From contig OZ242017.1 in the NCBI GenBank assembly GCA_965204835.1, positions 1,922,001 through 1,986,000 of the forward strand: DNA of 64,000 bases, written 5' to 3'. The notes under the pieces were generated by a model. It searched no databases and had not been told where the DNA came from. It was given only the letters and a program-made list of their open reading frames with translations. Shown in pieces: positions 33,577 to 43,926 of the stretch. This DNA is from VXMT01 sp965204835. Lineage in GTDB: Bacteria > Chloroflexota > Dehalococcoidia > UBA2979. The translations under genes were made by a program, and so were the position numbers. How positions within the stretch are numbered: the stretch's first letter is position 1; each line of letters begins with the position of its first letter.

Positions 33577-34516
33577 CGTTCACGCCCAGCCGCCCGTACG
33601 GGCGCATCGCCTCCTGCACCGCCTCGAGGATGGCGTACCACTTCGGCTCGCCTTTCTCGGCGCTGAGCCGCTGCACGCCCTCGCGCAGGTGCCGCGCGCG
33701 CGGGTCCTCGGCGCGGTAGACGCGGTGGCCGAAGCCCATGATGGGCTCGCCGCGTGAGCGCAGCTCCTTGACGTAGCCGGCGGCGCGCTCGGGCTCCTCG
33801 ATCTCGCGCGCCATCTGCATGACGTTCTCCGCCGCCCCGCCGTGCGAGGGGCCGGAGAGCGCCGCGATCGCGGCGGTGATCGAGCTGTGCAGGTCGGCCT
33901 GCGTGCCGGTCACGACGCGCGCCGTGAACGACGACGCATTCGAGCCGTGCTCGGCGTGGAGGATGAAGTCCTTGTCCATGAGCGCGGCCGCGTCGTCGCT
34001 CGGCTCGTTGCCGTCGAGCATGTAGAGGAAGTTCGCAGCGTGTGAGAGCGTCGAGCTGGGCTCGACGGGGTCCCGGCCCTCTCGGATGGCGTGGTGCGCC
34101 ATGACGATGGTCGGTACCTGCGAGGTGAGCCGCACGCCCTTGCGCAGCGTCGCGTCGTGCGACTTGTCGGCGGTCTCGGGGTCCGTCGCGGCGAGGGCCG
34201 AGACGGCGGTGCGCAGCACGTCCATCGGGTGGGCGTCCCGGACCAGCCGGATCACGTCGATGACCTCGCCCGGCAGCGTGCGGGCGGACTTGAGTTCGGC
34301 GTCGAAGGCGTCGAGTTGCGGCTGCGAGGGCAGCTCGCCGTGGAGGAGCAGGTACGCAGTCTCCTCGAACGTCGAGCGGGTCGCGAGCTCGTCGATCGAG
34401 TAGCCGCGGTACTGGAGCTTGCCGGCGCGGCCGTCGATGAAGCAGGTCTCGCTGCGGTCGAAGTAGACCTCCTTGAGCCCGCGGTGGATCGCGATCTCGG
34501 CGGTGTCGGCAGTCAT
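33374..34516 (-). CDS. gltA: Citrate synthase
   Basis: Condenses acetyl-CoA and oxaloacetate. 380 residues, the short dimeric form seen in Gram-positive bacteria, archaea and Chloroflexota. Catalytic histidines in ILHAEHGSNAS and GPSHGGAAENV, GFGHRVYRAEDPRA for CoA/oxaloacetate contacts, and the catalytic Asp in VNVDFFAGVIYYLHGIP. A 2-methylcitrate synthase activity cannot be excluded. GAGGAGAG lies before the ATG. Acetyl-CoA synthetase lies just upstream on the same strand, 129 bases away. Confidence 0.94.
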   Translation of the reverse strand: MTADTAEIAIHRGLKEVYFDRSETCFIDGRAGKLQYRGYSIDELATRSTFEETAYLLLHGELPSQPQLDAFDAELKSARTLPGEVIDVIRLVRDAHPMDVLRTAVSALAATDPETADKSHDATLRKGVRLTSQVPTIVMAHHAIREGRDPVEPSSTLSHAANFLYMLDGNEPSDDAAALMDKDFILHAEHGSNASSFTARVVTGTQADLHSSITAAIAALSGPSHGGAAENVMQMAREIEEPERAAGYVKELRSRGEPIMGFGHRVYRAEDPRARHLREGVQRLSAEKGEPKWYAILEAVQEAMRPYGRLGVNVNVDFFAGVIYYLHGIPQDLFVPIFAVGRVPGWTVQVLEQMENNILLRPLLHYVGPLDREYEPIEAR

Positions 34517-34645
34517 CGGCTCTCTCCTCGCCGCGGGCGGTCACCAGGGCCGCCGCGCGCGGATCGAGGCCGCCCGTGTGGGCGGCCCCGGTGTGTCTCC
34601 AACCTCGTTCCGCGCAGCGCCGCGCCCATCGCGCGGCGCCGCGCG

Positions 34646-36394
<1,749 letters not shown>

Positions 36395-36440
36395 AACGAG
36401 TCTCCCTCTGCTGCCCGACGCTCCCGAAACAGGTGCGCCG

Positions 36441-36446
36441 AGTATA
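36441..36446 (-). promoter_or_regulatory. Putative -10 of acsA
   Basis: TATACT on the minus strand, about 47 bases before the acsA ATG. No clear -35. Confidence 0.4.
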
Positions 36447-36536
36447 TCGCAGCCCCGCCCGCGTCGAGGCGCCTCACACACAGAGGCGCGCGTTCCGCTG
36501 CGATCCGCTACCCTAGCGGGCACTACGGGGATCATG

Positions 36537-37154
36537 ATGATGAACAAGTCCGACATCGAGGAACGCGGTCCCGAGGTCTCCATGACGGAGCCCGCGATTG
36601 ACCGCCTGAAGAACCTCATCGCCAACGCGGGCGACCCGCCCGTCTCCGGCATCCGCCTCCAGATCACCAAGCGCAGCTCGCACGGCTTCGAGCACCTGCT
36701 CAGCATGGTCGACGAGGGCCGCGAGCCCGAGGAGGACTACGAGCTCGACTTCGACGGCCTCTCGGTCTTCGTCGAGGGCACGAACGCCGAGTACCTCGAC
36801 GGCATCGCGGTGCACTGGGAGTACAAGGGCGAGGGCGTCAACGGGTTCGAGTTCGACAACCCGAACCCATCGTGGCATGACCCGCTCGCGATGCAGATCC
36901 AGCACCTCTTCGACACGAGCATCAACCCCGGCATCGCCGCACACGGCGGCTTCGTCGACCTGCTCGGCGTCGAGGGCAAGGTGGCCTATGTCCAGCTCGG
37001 CGGCGGCTGCCAGGGCTGCGGCCTCGCCGACGTGACGCTCAAGCAGGGCATCGCGGCGGCTATCAAGGAAGCCGTCCCGGAGATCGAGGAGGTCGCCGAC
37101 GCGACCGACCACGAGGCCGGCCAGAACCCCTACTTCCAGCCCTCGAAGAAGTAG
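36537..37154 (+). CDS. Nfu-type Fe-S cluster carrier (A-type plus NifU domain)
   Basis: About 205 residues. An N-terminal HesB/IscA-like domain (ITKRSSHGFEHLLSMVD, DGLSVFVEGTNAEYLDG) that lacks the three usual cysteines is followed by a NifU C-terminal domain: HGGFVDLLGVEGKVAYVQLG, and GCQGCGLADVTLK with the CxxC pair that holds a [4Fe-4S] cluster. This is the NfuA/NfuV architecture. Three consecutive ATGs occur (36534, 36537, 36540); the GGGG at 36527 suits the last two. Its stop overlaps the GTG of the radical SAM gene (TAGTG), so it may supply that enzyme's cluster. Divergent from acsA. Confidence 0.88.
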   Translation: MMNKSDIEERGPEVSMTEPAIDRLKNLIANAGDPPVSGIRLQITKRSSHGFEHLLSMVDEGREPEEDYELDFDGLSVFVEGTNAEYLDGIAVHWEYKGEGVNGFEFDNPNPSWHDPLAMQIQHLFDTSINPGIAAHGGFVDLLGVEGKVAYVQLGGGCQGCGLADVTLKQGIAAAIKEAVPEIEEVADATDHEAGQNPYFQPSKK

Positions 37155-38602
37155 TGCCCGACAGCACCCCCGGATCCACGCCCGCCCCGGCCGCGCGTGT
37201 CCTGCTGCTCTCGACGTACGAGATGGGGCACCAGCCGCTCGGGCTTGCCGCGCCCGCCGCAGCGCTGCGCGCCCGCGGCCACGAGGTCGACGTGCTCGAC
37301 CTCGCCGTCGACCCGCTCGACGAGGGGCGCGTGCGGGCTGCGGACCTGATCGCGCTGTCGATCCCGATGCACACCCCGGCAAGGCTCGCTCTGCAACTGG
37401 CGCCGCAGTTGCGCGCGCTCCGACCCGAGGCGCCGATCGTGCTCTACGGCCTGTACGCCGGGCTGCTCAGCGACCTCCGCGCGAGCGACGTCGTCGACGC
37501 CGTGGCGGGCGGAGAGTACGAGCCCGAGCTGTGCGCGCTCGCCGACCTCGTCGCGGCCGGCTCAACCCTCGACGGATCGCCCGCGCCAGACGTCGCGTTC
37601 GCCCGCCAGCAGTACCCGGTCCCCGACCGGGCGGGCCTGCCGGCCCTCGATCGCTACGCGCAGCTCCAGACCGCGGACGGCTTCGAGGTCGCCGGGTACG
37701 TCGAGGCGACCCGCGGGTGCGCGCACCAGTGCCTGCACTGCCCCGTCACCGCCGCCTACGACGGCCGGCTGCGCCTCGTGCAGCCCGGGACGGTGCTCGC
37801 CGACATCGACCAGCAGGTCGAGGCGGGCGCGGCGCACATCACCTTCGGCGACCCCGATTTCCTGAACGCCGTCCCCCACTCGCTCGCGATCGCCGAGGGG
37901 CTGCACGAACGCCACCCCTCGCTGAGCTGGGACTTCACCGCCAAGGTCGAGCACCTGCTCGAGCACGCGGACCTCTTGCCGCGCCTGCGGGACCTCGGCT
38001 GCCTCTTCGTCACCTCGGCCTTCGAGGCGACGAGCGACGAGGTGCTGCGCGAACTCGACAAGGGCCATGCGGCGGCCGACCTCGTCCCCGCCATCGAGGC
38101 GTGCGACGCGGCCGGGCTGGCGCTGCGGCCGACGTGGATGACATTCACCCCGTGGACCACCGCCGAGGACCTCGCCGACATGCTCGCGTTCATCGAGGCG
38201 CAGGGGCTCGTCGAGCGCGTGCCGCCGGTGCAGTACGGGCTGCGCCTGCTGCTGCCGCCGGGATCGCCGCTGATCGCGCCGGTCCACGCGCAGGGTCTCC
38301 TCGGCGACTACGACGCCGAGGCGCTGACGTACGAGTGGCGCCCGCTCGACGAGCGCGTCGACCCGCTCCAGCGGACGATCGCCGCCCTCGTCGAGGAGCA
38401 GCACGCCGACATCCACGGGGGGCACGCCAGCACCTTCGGCCTGGTGCGCGAGGCGGTCCTCGAGGCGACGGGGCAGCCCTCGCCCGCGACGGCCGCGCCG
38501 CAGCGCGTCCTCCCGGCCACGCCGGGGCTGACCGAGAGCTGGTTCTGCTGAGCGGAGCCCACCGCGGAGCAGTCTGCTTCGCTCGACCTCATCACCCTCT
38601 AG
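37154..38602 (+). CDS. CUAEP-tail radical SAM selenoprotein (UGA = Sec)
   Basis: About 482 residues when the TGA at 38549-38551 is read as selenocysteine. N-terminal part like a cobalamin-binding domain (RVLLLSTYEMGHQPLGLAAP), then a radical SAM domain with the cluster motif CAHQCLHC (Cx3Cx2C) after EATRG at about residue 190. The frame ends WFC-TGA-GCG-GAG-CCC, i.e. C-U-A-E-P, then TAEQSASLDLITL and TAG. This is the signature of the CUAEP/CCAEP-tail radical SAM (seleno)protein family, whose reaction is unknown to me. A SECIS-like hairpin follows the TGA, and selA is in the window. Ending the gene at 38551 would lose 17 residues including Sec. Start is GTG overlapping the Nfu gene. Confidence 0.93.
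38564..38582 (+). promoter_or_regulatory. Bacterial SECIS element
   Basis: 8-bp stem GCGGAGCA / TGCTTCGC (one G-U) with loop GTC, starting 12 bases after the TGA. The first loop base is G, as required for SelB. The apex GCAGTCTGC differs by one base from the E. coli fdhF apex GCAGGTCTGC, which sits 11 bases after its UGA. Confidence 0.85.
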
Positions 38603-38630
38603 CGAGGACGCGCGACCGGCGGCCGCATGG

Positions 38631-38987
38631 CTACGCGGGCGGCGTCTCGTTGTGCACGATGCCAACGACGTTGCCCGCGGGGTCCGCGAAGAGCGCCATC
38701 GTGACCATGCCGGGGATCGTCGTGATCTCCTGCACGACCTGGCCACCGAGTGCCGTGACGCGGTCGAGGTAGGCCTGCAGGTCGTCGACCTCGATGTAGA
38801 CGAAGACGCCGGGCTGGTCCGCGGCGGTGATGCCGCCGCCGATGCCGGTCTCGTCCTGCGGCTCGACGAGGCCGTACTGCATGGGGTTCTCGGCGTTGAT
38901 CTCCCAGTCGAAGGCCTGGGCGTAGAACTGCTGCAGCGCCGGTCCGTCCGCGCCCCCGATCTCAAAGTGCACGACGGGATTGGGCAT
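38631..38987 (-). CDS. VOC family (glyoxalase-like) protein
   Basis: 118 residues with two beta-alpha-beta-beta-beta halves: VVHFEIGGADGPALQQFYAQAFDW at the start, VFVYIEVDDLQAYLDRVTALGG and MVTMALFADPAGNVVGIVH at the end. Possible metal ligands (His7, Glu near residue 66, terminal His) are present. VOC proteins include glyoxalases, dioxygenases and resistance proteins; function is not predictable here. Convergent with the selenoprotein gene, 28 bases apart. Confidence 0.88.
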   Translation of the reverse strand: MPNPVVHFEIGGADGPALQQFYAQAFDWEINAENPMQYGLVEPQDETGIGGGITAADQPGVFVYIEVDDLQAYLDRVTALGGQVVQEITTIPGMVTMALFADPAGNVVGIVHNETPPA

Positions 38988-39201
38988 GCGAAGCCCCTTT
39001 CATTGAGTCGGTGGGAGCGGTTTGCCGGCGGACGAGCCGCCGCGCCCACGGTAGCACGGGCCGAGGGGTTCGTGAGGGAGTTCACACAGCAGCATTCCTG
39101 GTTGTTCAACCAGTTCTATAACAATCGTGTGCCTGCTGATATGGTTGCACGGAGAAATACACGCCTTATGGTTGGTAGGGAGTACGGACGGTGCAGGCTA
39201 C

Positions 39202-39594
39202 ATGGCCGAGGCCGACATCACGGACATCACCGACTACGTGGCTGAAGCCCGGGAGTTGCTTGCCAGGGGCCGTCGACACCTTGCGACCGGCAGGCTGCAC
39301 CGTGCCTCCCGCAGGGGCTGGGAAGCCGCCGCACTCATGGCCCGGGCGGTAGCCGCCGCCCAGGGGTGGGAGTACGAACACCCCGACCACTTCAGCGTGC
39401 TACTGAACCGGGCGTGGAAGCTCACTGGCGAGGATCGCCTGCTCGGACTGCGGGGCATCGCCAACGATCTCCGCGGGAACTACCACCGTCGCAAGCGCCA
39501 CCTCGACGCCGAGGCGATCCGCGAGGACATCGAGAGCGTTGCGGAGTTGTTGGAGATTCTCGCGCCGCTCGCCGGCTCGCCGGACCGGGGTTAG
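39202..39594 (+). CDS. HEPN/PaREP1-like small protein
   Basis: 130 residues, all helical. ARELLARGRRHLATGRLHRASRRGWE and AAALMARAVAAAQGWEYEH followed by LRGIANDLRGNYHRRKRHLD resemble the HEPN/PaREP1 group, with an Arg-rich RxxxH-type stretch at RGNYHRRKRH that could be a nuclease motif. The frame is open to 39127, but the ATG at 39202 begins the conserved part. The region 39060-39200 before it is lower in GC, with an inverted repeat CTGGTT-GTTC-AACCAG. No nucleotidyltransferase (MNT) partner adjoins. Family call is tentative. Confidence 0.55.
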   Translation: MAEADITDITDYVAEARELLARGRRHLATGRLHRASRRGWEAAALMARAVAAAQGWEYEHPDHFSVLLNRAWKLTGEDRLLGLRGIANDLRGNYHRRKRHLDAEAIREDIESVAELLEILAPLAGSPDRG

Positions 39595-39613
39595 CCCCGG
39601 CCGCTCCTCGCAG

Positions 39614-40915
39614 CTACGACAGGGCCCGCCGCACCGGAGCCGCGCCCTCGAGGGACAGGGGAGCCGCACCACCCTCGACTTCGTCGACGATGTCGATGCG
39701 GAGCAGCCCGTGCGCCTCGCGGAGCGCGGCCTCGACCTCCTCGGGGCGTCCACCGCGCGCGAAGATGAAGCCGAGGTACTCGCTGCCTTCCGGCAGCGGC
39801 GTCACCTCGTGTCCCAGCGGGATGGTGATGGCGATGCCAGCGACGCCCGGCAGCGCGCGCGCCGCGGCGAGGCCCTCGACGCGCCGCAGGCGGCCCGCCC
39901 GCGGGATCGGGATCATCATCACGCCCGACGCGGCGTTCGACCGCTCGATGTCGGCCACGCGCTGACCGACGGCGTGGCCGAGCAGGAGCTGCTCAAGCGA
40001 CACGCCCGCGCCGAACTGCAGCGTGCGCGAGCACAGGCCTCCGATGCTCCGCGCGGCGATGTCGACCGGCCACACACCGTCGTCATTGATGCGCACCTCG
40101 GCGTGGAGCGGGCCGTCGCGCAGGCCCAGCGCCTGCGCGGCGCGCGCCGCCGTGCGCCTGACCTCCTCCTGCCGCTCGGCCGGGAGCCGCGAGGGCGTCA
40201 CGTAGATCGTCTCCTCGAAGTACGGGCCGACGAGCGGGTCGGGCTTGTCGAAGATGGCGAGCACCTCGAGCTCTCCGTCGGTGAGCAGGCCCTCGACGGA
40301 GACCTCCTCGCCGGGGATGTAGCCCTCGATGAGCACGCGGTCGTCGGTGCCCATGCACTCGTCCGCCACCGCGGGGTCGGCGAGCAGCGCGCGCAGCCGC
40401 TCGAAGGCGGCGACGAACTCGGCCTCGTCGTTCGCGCGGATCACGCCACGGCTCGCGGAGAGCGAGAGCGGCTTCACGACGCACGGCAGTGGCGCCTCGG
40501 CGGCCACGGCGCGCGGGTCGGCATCGACCGGCGTCACCATCCACGGCGGTGACAGCACCCCGCCCGCCTCGAGCCGCTGCCGCAGCAGCGACTTGTCGCG
40601 CGTGCCCGCAACGGCGTCGACGGTGTTGTGCGGCAGGCCGAGGCGCTCCGACGCGCGCGCTGCGGCCAGCGTCCCGGCGTCGTCGACCGCGACGATGGCG
40701 GCGAGGGGGCGCTCCTCGGCGTACACCTCGATCGCGTCGGCCGCGGCGTCCGGGTCGCCGAGGGGGAGCGCAACGGTGGCGCCGGGCAGGAAGTTCTCGA
40801 CGGCCGACCGCTGGTCGGACCCGACGACCACGTCCACGTCGAGCTCCGCGGCCGCGGCCATGAAGTCCGGCGCGCGATAGCTCGCGCTCGGGATGAGGAG
40901 CAGTACGCGCGCCAT
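39614..40915 (-). CDS. ATP-grasp ligase
   Basis: 433 residues with the ATP-grasp layout: N-terminal Rossmann-like domain (RVLLLIPSASYRAPDFMAAA), VAGTRDKSLLRQRLEAGG, central LPCVVKPLSLSASRGV (ATP-binding lysine and glycine loop), LIEGYIPGEEVSVEGLL and the metal site VWPVDIAARSIGG. Related to carboxylate-amine ligases such as BtrJ/DabC-like enzymes. Substrates unknown. Start ATG at 40915 behind GGAGG. Convergent with the HEPN-like gene, divergent from the PP2C gene. Confidence 0.88.
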   Translation of the reverse strand: MARVLLLIPSASYRAPDFMAAAAELDVDVVVGSDQRSAVENFLPGATVALPLGDPDAAADAIEVYAEERPLAAIVAVDDAGTLAAARASERLGLPHNTVDAVAGTRDKSLLRQRLEAGGVLSPPWMVTPVDADPRAVAAEAPLPCVVKPLSLSASRGVIRANDEAEFVAAFERLRALLADPAVADECMGTDDRVLIEGYIPGEEVSVEGLLTDGELEVLAIFDKPDPLVGPYFEETIYVTPSRLPAERQEEVRRTAARAAQALGLRDGPLHAEVRINDDGVWPVDIAARSIGGLCSRTLQFGAGVSLEQLLLGHAVGQRVADIERSNAASGVMMIPIPRAGRLRRVEGLAAARALPGVAGIAITIPLGHEVTPLPEGSEYLGFIFARGGRPEEVEAALREAHGLLRIDIVDEVEGGAAPLSLEGAAPVRRALS

Positions 40916-40992
40916 CCGGCCTCCGGTGGTTGTCGCCCTCGGTAGCATCGAGTGCCAGTGTCGATTCTAGCGGCGACCGAGGGAGCTCGGGC

Positions 40993-41697
40993 ATGCTACA
41001 GGCCCTCACCCACATCGGGCTCGTGCGCGCGGCGAACCAGGACGGCGCGCTCGCCGAGGAGCTACCCGACGGCCGCAGCCTGCTGGTGGTCGCGGACGGC
41101 GTCGGCGGCATCCCCGGCGGCGAGGTCGCCTCCCGTACGGCCGTCGACGCGCTCGCCGATGCGCTGCGCTCGCGCGGCGACGAGCCGCCCGAGGCCGCAC
41201 TGCGCCGCGCGTTCGCCGCGGCGAACGCCGCCGTTCGCGCGGGCCAGCGGGGCACCCACGACCGCATGAGCACGACGCTCGTCGCGGCCCTCGTGCGCGG
41301 CGGCACGGGGTGGGTCGCGAACATCGGCGACAGCCGTGCCTACCTCGTGGCGGACGGCGAGGCGAGACAGCTCACGCTCGACCACTCGTGGGTCGAGGAG
41401 GGGATCCGCTCCGGCGAACTGGCGCCCGACGACCCGCTGGTGGCGCTCAGCCGCCATCTGATCACGCGCGCGATCGGCCTCGACGCGGCCGCGGACGTCG
41501 ATGTCTTCGGGCCGATCGACCTCCCCGCGGGCGGCGTGCTGCTGCTCTGCACCGACGGACTCCACGGCGCGCTCGACGACCCCGCGATCGCCGGCGTCGT
41601 CGAGGCAGCCGGGGTCGAAGTTGCACAATCCTGCATCGATGCGGTGCTTGCGGCGGGGGCGCCTGACAACGTCGCCGTCGCCCTGCTCGCGCCGTAG
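40993..41697 (+). CDS. PP2C-type protein phosphatase
   Basis: 234 residues. Metal and phosphate motifs in order: GLVRAANQDG, LLVVADGVGG, HDRMSTTLVAALV, ANIGDSRAYLV, LCTDGLHGALDD and the final APDNVAV. It is a short Ser/Thr phosphatase of the Stp/PrpC type, which normally opposes a Hanks-type kinase. No kinase gene is in the window. ATG at 40993 behind GGGAG. Confidence 0.93.
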   Translation: MLQALTHIGLVRAANQDGALAEELPDGRSLLVVADGVGGIPGGEVASRTAVDALADALRSRGDEPPEAALRRAFAAANAAVRAGQRGTHDRMSTTLVAALVRGGTGWVANIGDSRAYLVADGEARQLTLDHSWVEEGIRSGELAPDDPLVALSRHLITRAIGLDAAADVDVFGPIDLPAGGVLLLCTDGLHGALDDPAIAGVVEAAGVEVAQSCIDAVLAAGAPDNVAVALLAP

Positions 41698-41744
41698 TAG
41701 AGTGGCGGCACACATCGCGAACGTTGTTGAGAGAAAGAGAGAAC

Positions 41745-42065
41745 ATGCCCAAGTACCTCGTGAAGGCTTCGTACAACCCCGCCGGCGCACAGGGACTGCT
41801 CCAGGAAGGCGGCTCGGCGCGTCGCGAAGCGCTGACCGCCTCGGTCGAGTCGGCCGGAGGGTCGGTCGAGACCTTCCTCTACGCGTTCGGGGGCGACGAC
41901 CTCTACATCGTCATGGACCTGCCGGACAACGTCTCGGCGGCGGCGCTCGGCCTCACGATCGGCGCGGCGGGCGCGATCACGTGGAGCACCACGGTCATGC
42001 TGACGCCCGAGGAGATCGACGAGGCAGCAGGCAAGTCCGTCAGCTACCGCGCGCCCGGCGCGTAG
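41745..42065 (+). CDS. GYD domain protein
   Basis: 106-residue ferredoxin-like fold of the GYD family: PKYLVKASYNPAGAQGLLQ at the start, YAFGGDDLYIVMDLPDN in the middle, and AGAITWSTTVMLTPEEIDEA. Function of the family is not established. It follows the PP2C gene by 47 bases on the same strand. A purine-rich leader (GAGAGAAAGAGAG) serves as the ribosome site. Its last 22 bases overlap the convergent MpaB-like gene. Confidence 0.88.
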   Translation: MPKYLVKASYNPAGAQGLLQEGGSARREALTASVESAGGSVETFLYAFGGDDLYIVMDLPDNVSAAALGLTIGAAGAITWSTTVMLTPEEIDEAAGKSVSYRAPGA

Positions 42066-42856
42066 GCCCCTCGCCCGGTGGCCACCTCGTAGCGCGGGCG
42101 CGCCGAGGGCGGGAGCAGCAGCGCCGGGGGCCGCCGCAGCACGCGCGGTAGCCGGGGCCAGGCGGCCCGGCTGAGCGCGGCGACGCCCTCCAGGAGCGCG
42201 GAGCGGGCGGGATCCCACGGCATCTCGTACGCCTCGCGGAGTCGCGGCGGGAGCAGTCCCGCCGTGATCTCGCGCCACGGCACGATCAGCGGCCCGAACG
42301 GCAGGGTGGGCCGGCACAGCTCGCGCGCGATGGCGCGCGCCGTCTCGCCGACCTCGAGGCGCTCGACCGTCGCGTCGAGGTACCCGTTGAAGGCCGGGAG
42401 GTCGGGCGGGAGCAGTGCCTCGGGCACGCCGAGCAGCCGCCCGACGAGCTTCGTCTGCTGGTAGTACTCCTCCTCGCGCTCCGGCGGGAGTGGCCGCACG
42501 AAGCGCCGATGGCACTCCAGCGCGGTGTCGACGAGCGTGGCGTGTACCCACAGCAGCAGCTCCGGGTCGCGCGCCTCGTAGCCCGCGCCGGTGACGCCTC
42601 GATGCACCGCGTTGACGCCGCGCGCCGCGGCCCGCGCCTCGTCGGCGTTGCCGAAGACGATGGCGAACATCGGGCGGAGCGTGCGCAGCAGCCGCCCGTA
42701 GCGGTCGCCTCGCCACTCGCTGTGCTCGGCGACCCCCCGCGCGACGAGCGGATGCGCGATCTGCATGAGCAGCGCGCGCCCGCCGCCGACGAGGATCACG
42801 GCCTCGCCGTCGACCTCGCGGATCGCCGCATCGGCTGCGAAGGGGAGCCCATCCAC
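42044..42856 (-). CDS. MpaB/DUF2236 family oxygenase-like protein
   Basis: 270 residues. GGGRALLMQIAHPLVARGVAEHS, LRPMFAIVFGNADEA, RGVTGAGYEARDPELLLWVHATLVD and ECHRRFVRPL match the MpaB/latex-clearing-protein-like family (DUF2236), in which histidines bind a b-type haem or metal. The GTG at 42856 behind GGAGGG is chosen because the frame further upstream runs into the cyclase gene. The natural substrate is unknown; relatives oxidise diverse hydrophobic compounds. Confidence 0.85.
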   Translation of the reverse strand: MDGLPFAADAAIREVDGEAVILVGGGRALLMQIAHPLVARGVAEHSEWRGDRYGRLLRTLRPMFAIVFGNADEARAAARGVNAVHRGVTGAGYEARDPELLLWVHATLVDTALECHRRFVRPLPPEREEEYYQQTKLVGRLLGVPEALLPPDLPAFNGYLDATVERLEVGETARAIARELCRPTLPFGPLIVPWREITAGLLPPRLREAYEMPWDPARSALLEGVAALSRAAWPRLPRVLRRPPALLLPPSARPRYEVATGRGAYAPGAR

Positions 42857-42870
42857 GGCGTCACCCTCCG

Positions 42871-43806
42871 CTAGAAGATCGCGAGGGGGTTGACCGGGCT
42901 CCCGGTGCCGCCCGGCACCCGCAGCGGCGCGACCACGAGCAGGAACTCGTAGCGCCCCTCCTCGGCGCACACTTCGGCGAGCGGCTGCAGCAGCGCGTTG
43001 TCGACGAGGGCGACGCCGAACGCGTAGATGACCGGGTGGACGGCCCAGCCGAGCTCATACTCGTTCGGGCGGGCGTCCATCATGTCCCAGACCAGCACCG
43101 CCACGTCGCGGTCGCGAATGTAGCGCATGCAGGTGGCGTGCAGGCCGGGCGTGGGCTCCTCGCGGTTGCCGAAAAAGAAGTCGGGGTGCTCGGCCTGGAA
43201 CGCCTCACGGCCACTGTGGACGAGGATGGCGTCGCCCGGCCGGACCTCGACGCCCTGCGCCTCCGCGACCTCCTCGAGCTCCGGGCCGTGCACCGGCCGC
43301 TCGACGGTGACGTACGGCTCGCCGCGGTGGCGAGGCACGTCGAGCAGGACGCCGCGCGTGATGATGCCGGTCTCCCACGCCGTCACGTCGCCGAAGGTGA
43401 CGCCCTCGCCGGTGATGAACTCGTCGGGGTCGCGGCCCTGCCAGCCGCCTCGCTGGTCCCAGACGTGGCTCAGCGCGTCGAGGTGCGTGTGGTTGTGGCC
43501 GTGGTAGACGAAGCCGTAGTAGTCGACCACCGAGCCCGTGTCGTAGGGGCGACGGTTGCGGCGCACGAACTGCTGCGCGGGCGTCGGGTTCGTCGGGCCC
43601 GGCTCCTTCGGGTAGGGCCTGCTGATCGAGACGACGCGGCCGGTGCGCGCCATCGCGAGCGCCTCGACTCGCTTCGTCGCGTCGATGAGGTTGACGGCGC
43701 CGACCTCGTCGTCGTCGCCCCAGCGACCCCAGTTGTTGTCGTCGGTCAGCCAGCCGTGGACCTCGTCCTTCGAGGGCAGCGCGCGCCCGTCCCGCTCGTC
43801 GGCCAT
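42871..43806 (-). CDS. Cyclase-family metal hydrolase (kynurenine formamidase-like)
   Basis: 311 residues. GRWGDDDEVGAVNLI near the N-terminus, metal motif HGHNHTHLDALSHVWDQ at about residue 105, RGVLLDVPRHRG and RPGDAILVHSGRE are typical of the cyclase family (Pfam PF04199), which includes KynB and isatin hydrolase. The longer N-terminus with NNWGRWGDDD is the isatin-hydrolase-like subtype. Precedes the MpaB-like gene by 14 bases, suggesting joint degradation of an aromatic or cyclic compound (inference). Confidence 0.88.
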   Translation of the reverse strand: MADERDGRALPSKDEVHGWLTDDNNWGRWGDDDEVGAVNLIDATKRVEALAMARTGRVVSISRPYPKEPGPTNPTPAQQFVRRNRRPYDTGSVVDYYGFVYHGHNHTHLDALSHVWDQRGGWQGRDPDEFITGEGVTFGDVTAWETGIITRGVLLDVPRHRGEPYVTVERPVHGPELEEVAEAQGVEVRPGDAILVHSGREAFQAEHPDFFFGNREEPTPGLHATCMRYIRDRDVAVLVWDMMDARPNEYELGWAVHPVIYAFGVALVDNALLQPLAEVCAEEGRYEFLLVVAPLRVPGGTGSPVNPLAIF

Positions 43807-43926
43807 CGGTGCCCCCTCGTCGCGTCTTCGCGGTGCCGGGCGCGATGGTAGCGCGCGGCGGACGCTGCCCCCAGCGCGGCGGTACGATGGGCGTGACCAC
43901 TACGCCGCGCAGCCGAGGCCACGCAG

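Noticed and set aside
39585..39600. CCGGGG-TTAG-CCCCGG at the end of the HEPN-like gene as a terminator
   Set aside because: Only 6 bp, includes the stop codon and has no T tract; could be chance in GC-rich DNA.
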